64,000 bases of DNA from an uncultured Faecalicatena sp. (GTDB taxonomy: Bacteria; Bacillota; Clostridia; Lachnospirales; Lachnospiraceae). Below the pieces are notes generated by a model, which had not been told where the DNA came from, made no database searches, and saw only the letters and a program-made list of their open reading frames with translations. Location of the stretch: assembly GCA_948468385.1 (NCBI GenBank), contig CAOKHZ010000015.1, forward strand, positions 1 to 64,000, given 5' to 3'. Positions 8,866 to 17,143 of this stretch are shown one piece after another. Each line of letters opens with the position of its first letter. The first letter of the stretch is position 1. A program made the position numbers and the translations under genes.

Positions 8866-9121
8866 GACTGCCCTCCTCAATTAAATACCCCTTTATCGCC
8901 AAGTCGACAATTTCATCAACGGTTGGCTCATGAGGCAGACCAGCCAATTCTGGATAATAGATTAAATCGCTCCCGCCCGGATGGTTGATTGATTTCTTGA
9001 ATTTCATCACTAATGCATGATGTTCTTCCTCTGTCAATAACCTTCTGGTCTTTTTATCATGCACGTTCATAATTGTTTCCACTAAATCAACAAGTTCTTC
9101 CCGGGATAGTTTCTGTTCCAT
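8852..9121 (-). CDS. colicin/pyocin E-type immunity protein homologue
   Basis: An 89-residue protein resembling the Im2/Im7/Im9 family (Pfam Colicin_Pyocin), which binds and blocks HNH DNase or RNase toxins. The family hallmark is a four-helix protein with HPxGSDLIYYP; here HPGGSDLIYYPELAG is present at about residues 47-61. It is preceded by a helix with VETIMNVHD and followed by HEPTVDEIVDLAIKGYL. GGAGG lies 8 bases before the ATG. No toxin gene is seen nearby, so it may be an orphan that protects against rivals' toxins. The motif match is strong; function is inferred. Confidence 0.75.
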   Translation of the reverse strand: MEQKLSREELVDLVETIMNVHDKKTRRLLTEEEHHALVMKFKKSINHPGGSDLIYYPELAGLPHEPTVDEIVDLAIKGYLIEEGSHAQW

Positions 9122-9150
9122 AATAGCGACCTCCGTTTTTCATTCCATTT

Positions 9151-9408
9151 TTATTTGTTCCCTGATACAGAAGAAATCAACATTTCCAATTCGCAGATTC
9201 TTTCCCGCTCCACTCCCTCGGCATATTTTAAAGGGCTTGTTACGCCTGAAACTTCCCCATGCAAAATCCGGGAAAGCAGATTCCGCACGGAATCATCAGC
9301 CAAAGCTACTGCTTCTTTCAAATGTGGAAACGCCATATCGTCCACAATCAAATAGCGTAGGCTATCGCATAGCCCGTATTCCTTTCCCCGCCCGGGAACA
9401 TCCGGCAA
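9151..9408 (-). pseudogene. unknown small protein, probably 5'-truncated
   Basis: The frame encodes GLCDSLRYLIVDDMAFPHLKE and ends 29 bases before the immunity gene, suggesting one operon. The only start is a TTG at 9408, but protein-like sequence continues upstream in frame (SIIRFHGKDGALYLLSHLPD) to a stop near 9475, with no start codon. The plus-strand recombinase fragment overlaps this end, so the natural N-terminus was probably removed by that rearrangement. I do not recognise the family. Confidence 0.45.
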
Positions 9409-9426
9409 ATGTGATAACAGATATAG

Positions 9427-9696
9427 TGCGCCGTCTTTTCCGTGAAACCGAATGATGCTTCGGATAACTTTTCAGTGGGCAAGCAATATCTCCGCTGCAC
9501 AAAGCGGCTGGATAACAAGAGTTGTCCCGGCTGTGGGAAAATCATCACTTCGGAACTGGAAGCAGTCACTTATCAGCAAATGGTGAAAAAGCTGGGCAGC
9601 TACAAGACACTGACGGGCAGGAAGAAAGCGGCAAAGGCAAACCCGAAAATCGCCGCTCTGCAAGTGGAGCTTGCCCATGTAGACAGCGAGATTTAG
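9427..9696 (+). pseudogene. C-terminal fragment of a large serine recombinase
   Basis: The frame carries QYLRCTKRLDNKSCPGCGK, a zinc-ribbon-like stretch of large serine recombinases, followed by a Lys/Ala-rich helix (GRKKAAKANPKIAALQVELAHVDSEI with its central part) as in their coiled-coil tail. The catalytic domain is absent and no start codon with a ribosome-binding site exists. With the broken XRE gene 1.4 kb away it marks a lost Tn1549/Tn4451-type or phage-like element. Confidence 0.5.
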
Positions 9697-9721
9697 CGGA
9701 CAAAAAACAGAACTGCCCTAA

Positions 9722-9766
9722 AAGAAAGCACCGACATATCAGGTTGATATGTTCCAGTGCTTTCTT
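9722..9766. terminator. strong hairpin between recombinase remnant and hydrogenase
   Basis: AAGAAAGCAC (9722-9731) and GTGCTTTCTT (9757-9766) pair perfectly, with an inner CATATCA/TGATATG stem. It is followed by TGTTTG. It lies at the 3' side of the hydrogenase gene, which ends at 9805 on the minus strand, and of the plus-strand recombinase remnant. Confidence 0.55.
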
Positions 9767-9816
9767 TGTTTGAATCAATTGTTCCGTTGCTTTCCTTGCT
9801 TAAATCAATTACTCCG
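9757..9816. repeat. imperfect tandem repeat, two copies of about 29 bp
   Basis: The pattern TGCTTTCTTTGTTTGAATCA-ATTGTTCC is repeated at once as TGCTTTCCTTGCTTAAATCA-ATTACTCC. The first copy includes the descending arm of the hairpin at 9722-9766. It reaches the stop region of the hydrogenase gene. Confidence 0.55.
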
Positions 9817-11271
9817 GTGCATGGAGAATTCGTATTTGCTGTATTCTGCCACGGTATCCGTCACGAGACGGTCATCGGCCCTTCCGAGTTGTTTGTCACG
9901 CTCGCGCTTGAACGCCCGCTCTTCCTGAATGTTGCCTGGGCCGGCCACGCAGCCTCCCGTGCAGGCCATTCCCTCGATGAAGTCCTCGGGAAGCTTTCCG
10001 GCTTTTAACAACATAAGTGCCTTGCGGCATTCGGCCGCGCCGTTGCACTGCCTTACGTTCAGGCCGCTGGTGCCACCGTGTTCTATGTATGCCTGCTTTA
10101 CGGCCTTGGTCACGCCGCCGGAATTGGAATAATTTTTCGCGTGGATGCTGCCGTTTTGCGTCTCTTCCTGAGTGACGGGTTCGAGCTTGATGCCCTTGGC
10201 GCGGAGCATGGCGCGGAATTCTTCAAAGGTCAGAACCAGATCCGCGTTTTCTCCTTCCTTGTCCTGCACTTGTCCGGCCTCGCTCTTTTTCGCAATGCAA
10301 GGCCCGATGAAAATGCAGACTGCACCGGGATGCATGGCCTTGACGAGCCTTGCCGTCGCCGCCATCGGGGAAACCGTGGTGGAAATGTGGTCGGCAAGCT
10401 CCGGGAAATGGCGGCGAATCAGATGTACGAACGCAGGGCAGCAGGAAGTCGTCATCTTTTTGCCCGCCTCATGCGCCTCGGCCCATTCCTTGGCCTCGGA
10501 ATCCGATACGAAGTCCGCCCCAATCGCCACGTCCACCATGTCCGTGAAGCCCATCTTTTTCACGCCCTTGCGAATAGATTCCATCGTGATGTCCATGCCA
10601 AACTGCCCCTCCGCCGCCGGAGCCACCAACGCGTATACCGGGCGGCCGCCCTTCAAATGTTCGATAACCTCAAGCATGCGGGAACTGTCAGAAATCGCGC
10701 CGAATGGGCACTTGCTGATGCAGGAACCGCAACGGATGCATTTTTCGTCGTCAATCCATACCCTTCCGTCCTCGTCCGCCTGAATCGCGTCCACTGGGCA
10801 GGCGCGGCGGCAAGGGCGCATGATGTCCACGATCGCGTTGTAGGGACATGCGTCAAAGCACTGGCCGCATTCCTTGCATTTTTCAGGGTTGATGTAAGCC
10901 TTGTCGCGTGCCATCGTGATGGCACCGAACTTGCACGCCTGCATGCACTTCTTGCCCATGCATTTCTGGCAGTTGTCCGTCACCGTGAAACGGGTGATGG
11001 GGCAGTTCTCACAAGCCGATGGCAAAATTTTCACCGTGTTGTGGCATGGCTCGCCATTGGCCGGGTTGATATTTTTCGCGAGCATGATTCGCTCGCGTAC
11101 GATTTCCCGTTCCTTGTGGATACAGCAACGGAATTTTGGCTTGTTCCCGGGAAGGATTTCATAAGGCAGGGCGGTCTCTATCCTATGCAGGTTCCCTTCA
11201 AAAGCGGCCTTGGCGACTTGGTAGAGCACCTCGTCCTTTACTTCTCCAATAGTATTGTTCTCGTGTAACAT
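9805..11271 (-). CDS. hydA: monomeric [FeFe]-hydrogenase, group B-like
   Basis: A 488-residue iron hydrogenase that reduces protons with ferredoxin electrons in fermenting cells. The N-terminal half holds Cys clusters for [4Fe-4S] centres, including CENCPITR, CQKCMGKKCMQACKFGAI, CKECGQCFDACPYNAI and CIRCGSCISKCPFGAI. The H-cluster motifs follow: TTSCCPAFVHL (L1), FIGPCIAKKSEA (L2) and MACTGGCVAGPG (L3). TSCCPAF instead of the group A TSCCPGW form points to group B. AGGAGG lies 6 bases before the ATG at 11271; the open frame extends to 11319. HydE is encoded 34 kb away; HydF and HydG are not in the window. Confidence 0.9.
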   Translation of the reverse strand: MLHENNTIGEVKDEVLYQVAKAAFEGNLHRIETALPYEILPGNKPKFRCCIHKEREIVRERIMLAKNINPANGEPCHNTVKILPSACENCPITRFTVTDNCQKCMGKKCMQACKFGAITMARDKAYINPEKCKECGQCFDACPYNAIVDIMRPCRRACPVDAIQADEDGRVWIDDEKCIRCGSCISKCPFGAISDSSRMLEVIEHLKGGRPVYALVAPAAEGQFGMDITMESIRKGVKKMGFTDMVDVAIGADFVSDSEAKEWAEAHEAGKKMTTSCCPAFVHLIRRHFPELADHISTTVSPMAATARLVKAMHPGAVCIFIGPCIAKKSEAGQVQDKEGENADLVLTFEEFRAMLRAKGIKLEPVTQEETQNGSIHAKNYSNSGGVTKAVKQAYIEHGGTSGLNVRQCNGAAECRKALMLLKAGKLPEDFIEGMACTGGCVAGPGNIQEERAFKRERDKQLGRADDRLVTDTVAEYSKYEFSMHRSN

Positions 11272-11837
11272 ACATTGCCTCCTCTCATGTGGCGGATACG
11301 ATACGCTGTGACAACTCACGGCCCCGGTGCTTTCGCGCGGCGGGACACATGGTTTTGTGAATCGTAATGATACATTTCCTCAAAATCGTTTTTATTTTAA
11401 CATATTTTTGGCCAGAGGACAATATGATGCCTGCCCCATTTTTTCTAATATTTTTTAGTCACTTTTTATAGCTGTTGGACGGCGGCTCATGGAAAGTGCC
11501 TAGGCAGGAAAAAACTGCAGAAATGTCAGATGATTTCAACTTGGATAAACGGGCAAAGTGTGGTATAAATAGGGCAGATGGGAATCACGCTCCCATCCGT
11601 GTACCTTTCAATTATACATAACGCCAGGGCGCGGACGGCTTGTTTCCTCATAAAGGGGTTTTTGCGTGCAAGGCCGTCCGAGGCTCACGGCAGGGAGGCA
11701 ATGAATGATAAAAAGGAGAAGGATGAAGATGATGAAATACGTTTGAATATAAAATTTTCTTGAGCTCTGCAAAAAGTGGGGTGTGTAGTGTTTTAAATGG
11801 AAGTAAAATTGATATATCAGGAATCTGAGGATGGTTT
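11272..11837. other. 566-bp non-coding stretch between hydrogenase and XRE gene
   Basis: No convincing gene. It holds the minus-strand 5' region of the hydrogenase, one copy of a promoter-containing repeat (11502-11570), a hairpin of CGGACGGCTTG (11632-11642) with CAAGGCCGTCCG (11669-11680), and a 13-codon ORF at 11705-11746 with GGAGG 6 bases upstream. That peptide is very basic (MIKRRRMKMMKYV) and may be only the stub of a lost gene. Confidence 0.5.
11502..11570 (+). promoter_or_regulatory. repeated promoter element, copy 1
   Basis: TTGGAT (11541-11546), a 17-base spacer and TATAAAT (11564-11570) form a good sigma-A promoter. The bases upstream (GCAGGAAAAAACTGC, an inverted GCAG/CTGC, then AAATGTC and GATTTCAAC) recur with the same spacing at 13614-13681. 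Conservation upstream of the -35 suggests a shared regulator site. Confidence 0.5.
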
Positions 11838-12404
11838 CTAGTGAAGAAACCATCCTGATATGGTATAAATATCTGATATGACACAAAGGACGATGACTAA
11901 ATAAAGCCAGCCGGAATGGAGGGCTTTTTTCTTTATAAGAAACAATGCAACCAGGCATAAAACAAGATTTAATGGGGAAAATACCCTGGCTATAAGTAGA
12001 ACGACAACCATCAATGTAGCGAGAATAAAGAGTTCTTGTTGGTTGTAGGTCATTCTTTCTAAAGGGGAGAAGCGTTTTTGACTTTCAGTGTCTGGTGAAT
12101 TTTCATTTTCTGATGGAGTGGATTCAACCATCGGAGACAAATCCGGCAAAGGAGACAATGAGGGTTTAACGGTTTCTGGTGGAGAAAGGACGTTCAGAAA
12201 ATTATCAAGCGGAACATTGTAAAGCGTGCTTAATTGTCGTAGAGCCAGAATGTCTGGCAGACTTTTCCCTTGTTCCCAGTTGGAGATGGTGGTAGCGTGC
12301 ACGTCCAACACTGTAGCCACGCTACTGATTTTGGCATTTTTCTCAGTTCTTAAGTCAAATAGAAATTTGCCAAAAGTTTGCATGTTGTCTTCTGTCGTAG
12401 CCAT
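11838..12404 (-). CDS. membrane-anchored XRE-family regulator
   Basis: A 188-residue protein. Residues about 8-65 form an XRE helix-turn-helix (FGKFLFDLRTEKNAKISSVA, then TTISNWEQGKSLPD). A Pro/Ser/Glu-rich linker follows (about 75-115), and two to three membrane segments make up the C-terminus (LFILATLMVVVLLIARVF and on to LYLVIVLCVISDIY). Its N-terminal half resembles the next gene upstream (12484-13191), so the two are tandem paralogues. Such anchored regulators may sense the membrane or a partner protein. The target is unknown; the promoter repeats on either side are candidates. Confidence 0.75.
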   Translation of the reverse strand: MATTEDNMQTFGKFLFDLRTEKNAKISSVATVLDVHATTISNWEQGKSLPDILALRQLSTLYNVPLDNFLNVLSPPETVKPSLSPLPDLSPMVESTPSENENSPDTESQKRFSPLERMTYNQQELFILATLMVVVLLIARVFSPLNLVLCLVALFLIKKKALHSGWLYLVIVLCVISDIYTISGWFLH

Positions 12405-12483
12405 GTCACTAATTTTCCTTTCATGCTAGTATGAAAATGTTCAAATAATATTTACAGCGTTTCATGTTTATAAAGGTAAGAAG

Positions 12484-13191
12484 TTAAGATAAAGCACCAT
12501 AAAGTAGGGAAGAATTGAAAGATGACGCTATCTTTTCGACTTCACCATACCCAAAATGAAAAAATAATTCATCAAGAATCCAATATGTTCCATAGCAATT
12601 AAATATCAGGCATAGAATACCTATAACATCCAATATCCGGTTTTGGATTCCCAGCCGTTTTTTTAACATAAAGTAAGCAATACAAAGCGGCAATCCGACA
12701 AGAGGGTAGGTGGTGGAAAAAAGAAGTACGGCGGCAATCAGAATATGGGCGAACATGACAAAATTTTTCATCTGCGTTTCTTGTTCTTTTATCAGGTGTT
12801 CTTGTTTGCTAATTAAAGTTTCCCTTACTTTCAGAAGCCGTTCTTGTTCGTCCCGCTTTTGCTCTTCCCATTCCACTTTTCTTCGTTCCAATTCGGTCGC
12901 TTTTCTGGAGCGGGTACACACTGCCTCCACTGGGATGGACGGATTCAGGAAATCTTCCATGGAGATCTTGTATAAGTCTCGTAATTTCAATATGTAAGGA
13001 ATAGAGGGGACACAAACTCCTTGTTCCCAACTGGCAAGGGTCTGCCGACGGACACCAATTTTGTCAGCAAAGGCACATTGCGTCTGGCAATGAAATTCTC
13101 GCAATTGTTTCAGGCGCGTTCCCAAAACTTCTTTGGATAATCTGGATTCTGCTTCTAAAGGCAATGCCTTGGCAGTTTCGTTTTTTGTCAT
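12484..13191 (-). CDS. membrane-anchored XRE-family regulator with coiled coil
   Basis: A 235-residue protein. The XRE helix-turn-helix is at about residues 24-80 (LGTRLKQLREFHCQTQCAFA, RRQTLASWEQGVCVPS). A long charged coiled coil follows (about 95-140, ELERRKVEWEEQKRDEQERL) and then three to four membrane segments. The gene is followed by a paralogue 79 bases downstream on the same strand. A perfect 15-bp inverted repeat lies 26 bases before the ATG, a likely operator for autoregulation. The signal and targets are unknown. Confidence 0.75.
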   Translation of the reverse strand: MTKNETAKALPLEAESRLSKEVLGTRLKQLREFHCQTQCAFADKIGVRRQTLASWEQGVCVPSIPYILKLRDLYKISMEDFLNPSIPVEAVCTRSRKATELERRKVEWEEQKRDEQERLLKVRETLISKQEHLIKEQETQMKNFVMFAHILIAAVLLFSTTYPLVGLPLCIAYFMLKKRLGIQNRILDVIGILCLIFNCYGTYWILDELFFHFGYGEVEKIASSFNSSLLYGALS

Positions 13192-13216
13192 TTGTACGCT
13201 CCTTCAAATGTTTATA

Positions 13217-13253
13217 TTATAGCAAACGCATTAAATTTATGCGTTTGCTATAA
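13217..13253. promoter_or_regulatory. perfect 15-bp palindrome upstream of the XRE gene
   Basis: TTATAGCAAACGCAT (13217-13231) and ATGCGTTTGCTATAA (13239-13253) are exact inverted arms around a 7-base AT loop. It sits 26 bases ahead of the start at 13191. It is either an operator for a dimeric regulator, probably the XRE protein itself, or a leader hairpin. Confidence 0.55.
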
Positions 13254-13783
13254 CGCCTATACAATTTACGCTCGTGCTAGCGTGGATATAATGTAAACGA
13301 AGTTATAAGACCATTCAAGGTTACATTTGTGGCAAAAAATAAATAGAAATCAATTGGCTTTCATTTATAAAAAGCTTGAGTTGTATTTTCGACTTGGAAA
13401 AGTATACCATAAAATGGGGGGATGAGCAACTTCCTATTTGAAAAAAGTAAAAATTGAACTTTAAAGCTACTTTTTGGGAGGGCTTTATAGTTAAAATGTC
13501 CAATGGTGAAGTGAGATTTGTGAGGAGTCAACAGTGTGATTAGGATGTTTCCATACCTGAAAAGTAAGTATAAGAGTACTCGGAAAGTAAGAATCATACA
13601 TTTGAACGGGTGAAAGCAGGAAAAAACTGCAAAAATGTCGGGTGATTTCAACTTGTGAAAAGGGGAAATGTGTGTTATGGTTTGTTGCAAGGAAGATTCT
13701 GTAAGCATCCTTAAAATATAGTGTAAATTTCAAAAAGAAGGAGCTAAAAATGTAAAATAAGAAGCTAAAAAAAATGATGGCAG
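13254..13783. other. AT-rich non-coding stretch
   Basis: No supported gene in either strand. It includes a second inverted repeat (TTTACGCT...GTAAA near 13266-13300) with a TATAAT on the plus strand, and the second copy of the promoter repeat at 13614-13681. Confidence 0.5.
13614..13681 (+). promoter_or_regulatory. repeated promoter element, copy 2
   Basis: TTGTGA (13653-13658), a 17-base spacer and TATGGT (13676-13681) match the spacing of copy 1. The upstream GCAGGAAAAAACTGC, AAATGTC and GATTTCAAC blocks are nearly identical to those at 11502-11540. It would drive the permease region starting at 14026, through a gene remnant. Confidence 0.5.
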
Positions 13784-13930
13784 GTGAATTGGCAGGATAA
13801 TGCGTATTACACCATGGTACTTTCATCGGATGGCAATGCGAGGGGAATTTCCGAAATTCAATTAACACCGATACCGTATAATAGGTCATCCTTGGCTCAA
13901 CAGGTATCGCAGATTTTGGAAGAGGAGTAA
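13784..13930 (+). pseudogene. C-terminal remnant of an unrecognised gene
   Basis: A 48-codon open stretch encodes DNAYYTMVLSSDGNARGISE and ends in SSLAQQVSQILEEE, which reads like real protein. Upstream there is AGAAGGAGC followed at once by ATG TAA, so the natural start is lost. I do not recognise the family. It lies between the repeated promoter and the permease gene. Confidence 0.3.
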
Positions 13931-14025
13931 ATCTCGTTTGATGGTATGACGTGGAAATGAAGAGGGGGCGGGGGTGCGCGAAAAGCGCACTCCTTGTCCG
14001 GGGTTCGGAGGAAGGGACGTTGCGT

Positions 14026-16137
14026 ATGAGGAAGATGGTGATGAGCCATGAGGGCATGTATTTGTTTAAGAACAAGATAATATTGGTGGCTTTGGCGTTG
14101 TGCATGATAACGCCGATTTATTATATGGCATCCCAGATGCGCTATGATGTGAACGGTTATTGGACTTTTACCGATTATATCAGGGCTCGACACTTTTACG
14201 TTTGTCTGGCATTTGCGGCGGTTAGTTATTATTGCTTTGCGGCCGCTTCCGAAAACCACTGTGGGGAGGTGGTGGATGCCATCAGGCGCAAGCGGTATGT
14301 GTGGAATCAGCGCATGATTTCGACGGTACTGGGAATGGCGGCATTTTATAATGTGATTTGTATCGTGATGTTTATTGTTTGTTCTTTGAAAAAGGACGGC
14401 ACTTCTTATTTTCTTTCTTATTTTTGGTGGGATTTTGCATGTAACATTCTCCTTCCCATGCTGGTCTTTATTGGAATGGCGTATTTGGCGGCGCAGGTCA
14501 GCCGTTACTCACAGGTCAGGGCGATTTCCATGATGATTATTTTTTTCTTATTATGTAGTTCATTGAAAGAACAATTGGTTTGGCAAAAGAAACCGGAAGG
14601 ATTTCCGATAGACCGTATCCTGCAAGTGATATTTACTCCATTTTATTTGTTTTATAGTGGAAACTGGGAGACTGATAAACAGTATGGGGCGCAGGGGGAT
14701 TGGGGAAGGATATTTTGGCAATTGTTTTGGCTCGTTTTGTTCATGACAGCGGCATTTTTCCTGCATGTCCGGGAGAATGGAAAACTGGAGGAAAAGAGGA
14801 AACTACGAAATAGACAGATTTTCGGAGTGGGTGCGGTGTGTACGGTGTTGCTGTTTGTGGAGGCATGTATCCCGGAGAGCAAGTATCGGTTGGAAGAGTC
14901 CTGGAACGGCGTGTTCCAGGATTCGAGGATGACGTATTTTGACGTGGTATATGAGCGTGGGATGGAAAATGTGGGGACGAATTTTACAGTCACTTCGTAT
15001 GACTTGGAAATCGATATTGAACGAAGGTTAAATGTTGATGGGACACTTCATGTACGGGCGAAGGAGGGGGAGTGTCAGGAACTTGTTTTTACCTTATATC
15101 ATGATTACAAGGTAAAAGAGTTGACTGCGGACGTTCCATGCATGTGGCGGCAGGAAGGTGACTTGATTTATTGTACGTTTGAATCGCCGGTTTCGGAGGC
15201 GGATGTAAAAATTCGTTATGATGGGTTTAGCAAGCGGTTTTATTCCAGTGCGCAAGGAATCATGCTGCCAGGATTTTTCCCATGGTATCCGATGGCGGGA
15301 GAACATCCGATTTCGGTACACTATGATGAATATTTGGCGGGGCAAGGGTATTTTCCCTATAACCGGGTGGATGAGGCGAAGTTTACGGTGTCGCTGGATG
15401 TCCGTTGTGAAAGTGTTTCCAACTTGGAATTGGTAAGTGAGTCGGGGTGGAGAAAGGAGTATAAGGGAACAGGTGACAGTTTGACGCTGCTTGGCGGGAA
15501 ATTGGTGCGGGTGGAGGATTCCAAGGTGCAGGACGTTCTTCCGTTATCATTCTCTCAAAAGTCGGACGTGGCGGCGAACGTGGCCGACAAGGAACAAATG
15601 TGGAAGGACATGGTGGACGTCGTGGAAAATCAGTTTGGAATTGACACGGGGAACGCTGCCGGGAAAAAATTGATTTTCGGTTCGTGGGACTTGTCCAGAA
15701 CTTCTGTCAATAATGGCATCGTTGAGTTTGACGATTATGTGTTGGCCGCGCAGAATGAGTTTTATCTGGGAAATTATTTGCATTATTTGTTAACGGAAAG
15801 TGAGCGGGTTTCCCCATTGCTGCTGATTTTTGACGGAGCCGTTTGTATGATGTATGAGTATACGTCTGCGGAATACGTGATGGATAGTATGTTGATGGAG
15901 GTGAAAAATTATAATTACGTGCAAGAAATCCAGAAGGGGGAGAACGCGGTTTTATTTGACATCGCACCGCTTGAGGCGGCGGTGGAGCATGTTGACAAAA
16001 CTACGTTGATGCACGAAATCACATGGTATTTGCTTGAGCAGGACGAGATTGGGACGGACGAGGCGTTTTTTGATTATTTGGAGGAAAAGTACGGTTATGA
16101 AGTGGTGCCGGAGAATGTGCCAGAGGTAAATGAGTGA
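14026..16137 (+). CDS. ABC-2-type membrane protein with large extracytoplasmic M1-like domain
   Basis: A 703-residue membrane protein. The first 270 residues hold about six hydrophobic segments in an ABC-2 permease-like layout, and a seventh follows a basic loop (GVGAVCTVLLFVEACIP). The last 400 residues are polar and face outward: they begin like the N-terminal beta domain of M1 aminopeptidases (YDLEIDIERRLNVDGTLHV) and include PGFFPWYPM. No HExxH zinc motif is present, so it is probably not an active peptidase. GGAGGAAGGGA precedes ATG 14026. The ATPase at 16205 and membrane protein at 17144 probably complete the transporter. Confidence 0.65.
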   Translation: MRKMVMSHEGMYLFKNKIILVALALCMITPIYYMASQMRYDVNGYWTFTDYIRARHFYVCLAFAAVSYYCFAAASENHCGEVVDAIRRKRYVWNQRMISTVLGMAAFYNVICIVMFIVCSLKKDGTSYFLSYFWWDFACNILLPMLVFIGMAYLAAQVSRYSQVRAISMMIIFFLLCSSLKEQLVWQKKPEGFPIDRILQVIFTPFYLFYSGNWETDKQYGAQGDWGRIFWQLFWLVLFMTAAFFLHVRENGKLEEKRKLRNRQIFGVGAVCTVLLFVEACIPESKYRLEESWNGVFQDSRMTYFDVVYERGMENVGTNFTVTSYDLEIDIERRLNVDGTLHVRAKEGECQELVFTLYHDYKVKELTADVPCMWRQEGDLIYCTFESPVSEADVKIRYDGFSKRFYSSAQGIMLPGFFPWYPMAGEHPISVHYDEYLAGQGYFPYNRVDEAKFTVSLDVRCESVSNLELVSESGWRKEYKGTGDSLTLLGGKLVRVEDSKVQDVLPLSFSQKSDVAANVADKEQMWKDMVDVVENQFGIDTGNAAGKKLIFGSWDLSRTSVNNGIVEFDDYVLAAQNEFYLGNYLHYLLTESERVSPLLLIFDGAVCMMYEYTSAEYVMDSMLMEVKNYNYVQEIQKGENAVLFDIAPLEAAVEHVDKTTLMHEITWYLLEQDEIGTDEAFFDYLEEKYGYEVVPENVPEVNE

Positions 16138-16204
16138 CGTGGGTACTCTTGTAAATTGGGGCATAAAGAGTTTTCGAGAGAGTAAAAATGGGAAGGGAAA
16201 ATAA

Positions 16205-17131
16205 ATGATTATCGTAAAAGATTTGAAAAAGAATTATGGAAAAAAATGTGCGCTTAAGGAAGTGTCCTTTTCCGTATTCAAGGGCGTTATCGGGGTGTTG
16301 GGGCCGAACGGCTCTGGCAAGACGACGCTCTTTCGGATTCTGGCGGGGATTCTTGGTCAGTCTGGCGGGGAGATTCATTTTCAAGACAAAGACGGGGTGT
16401 CGGTATTGGCTGATAATTTCCGCATCGGGTATATTTCGCAGGCGTTTGGCCTGATACCGGACTATACGCTGTGGGAGCACATGGAATATTTTGCCTGCCT
16501 GAAAGGAATGGAAAAGGGAGAGTGGCAGACGGAAATCGAACAGGCGCTGGAGGCGGTGCATTTGTCGGATGAGAGGAAGACGAAGTGCCGAAAACTGTCA
16601 GGAGGCATGGTGCGTAGGGCGGGCATTGCGCAGACCCTTTTGGGCAAGCCGGATCTGATACTTTTGGACGAGCCGACGGTAGGGCTCGACCCGGAGGAGC
16701 GATTGCGGTTTCAGGACATTATCCGGGAGAGGAAGGTGCAATGTCCGGTTTTGTTGGCAACGCATTTGATAGAGGACGTGATGGAATTGTGCAATCAGGC
16801 GTTAGTATTGTCAAGGGGTGAGTTGCTTTTTTATGACGGGGTTGAGAAGCTGGCTTCGCTGGCCGAGGGCAGGGTGTATTTGGTTCCAGAAGAAGAGTTT
16901 GCTCGTTGTCGGCAATATGGCATGAAGGTGAAGAACCAGTACGGTGAGGATTCCAAACAACAAGTGCGGTTCTTGTTGTTGGAGGAAGTGAGAAAGCAGG
17001 GAGCGGCGCGAGATCGAAATGCAGGGTGTATGGAAGGGCTTTTTGAGAAATATGAGCGGGTTCCACCGCAGATTGAGGATGGATATTTATATTTGTTGCG
17101 CGCGCAGGAGAAGCGGCAGAGTGCGGGCTGA
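16205..17131 (+). CDS. ABC transporter ATP-binding protein
   Basis: A 308-residue ATPase. Walker A GPNGSGKTT (about residue 37), Q-loop region YISQAFGLIPDYTLWEH, signature LSGGMVRRAGIAQ, Walker B LILLDEPTVGLD and H-loop ATHLIEDV are all present. A C-terminal extension of about 90 residues is not part of the core fold. It starts 67 bases after the large permease and ends 12 bases before a small membrane protein, so the three form one transport operon. Export of a peptide or self-protection is a guess. Confidence 0.9.
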   Translation: MIIVKDLKKNYGKKCALKEVSFSVFKGVIGVLGPNGSGKTTLFRILAGILGQSGGEIHFQDKDGVSVLADNFRIGYISQAFGLIPDYTLWEHMEYFACLKGMEKGEWQTEIEQALEAVHLSDERKTKCRKLSGGMVRRAGIAQTLLGKPDLILLDEPTVGLDPEERLRFQDIIRERKVQCPVLLATHLIEDVMELCNQALVLSRGELLFYDGVEKLASLAEGRVYLVPEEEFARCRQYGMKVKNQYGEDSKQQVRFLLLEEVRKQGAARDRNAGCMEGLFEKYERVPPQIEDGYLYLLRAQEKRQSAG

Positions 17132-17143
17132 AAGGGAACGGGC

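Noticed and set aside
10078-11268. Long plus-strand frame opposite the hydrogenase (396 codons)
   Set aside because: It is fully antisense to a gene with all expected Cys and H-cluster motifs. Its own product is composed of low-complexity Arg/His/Leu-rich sequence with no domain.
13951-14025. Earlier start of the large permease
   Set aside because: The extra 25 codons are Arg/Gly-rich and have no ribosome-binding site, while GGAGGAAGGGA precedes ATG 14026.
13491-14105. Minus-strand frame of 204 codons over the promoter repeat
   Set aside because: No ribosome-binding site, composition rich in Phe/Ser/His as in antisense frames, and it overlaps the start of the permease gene.
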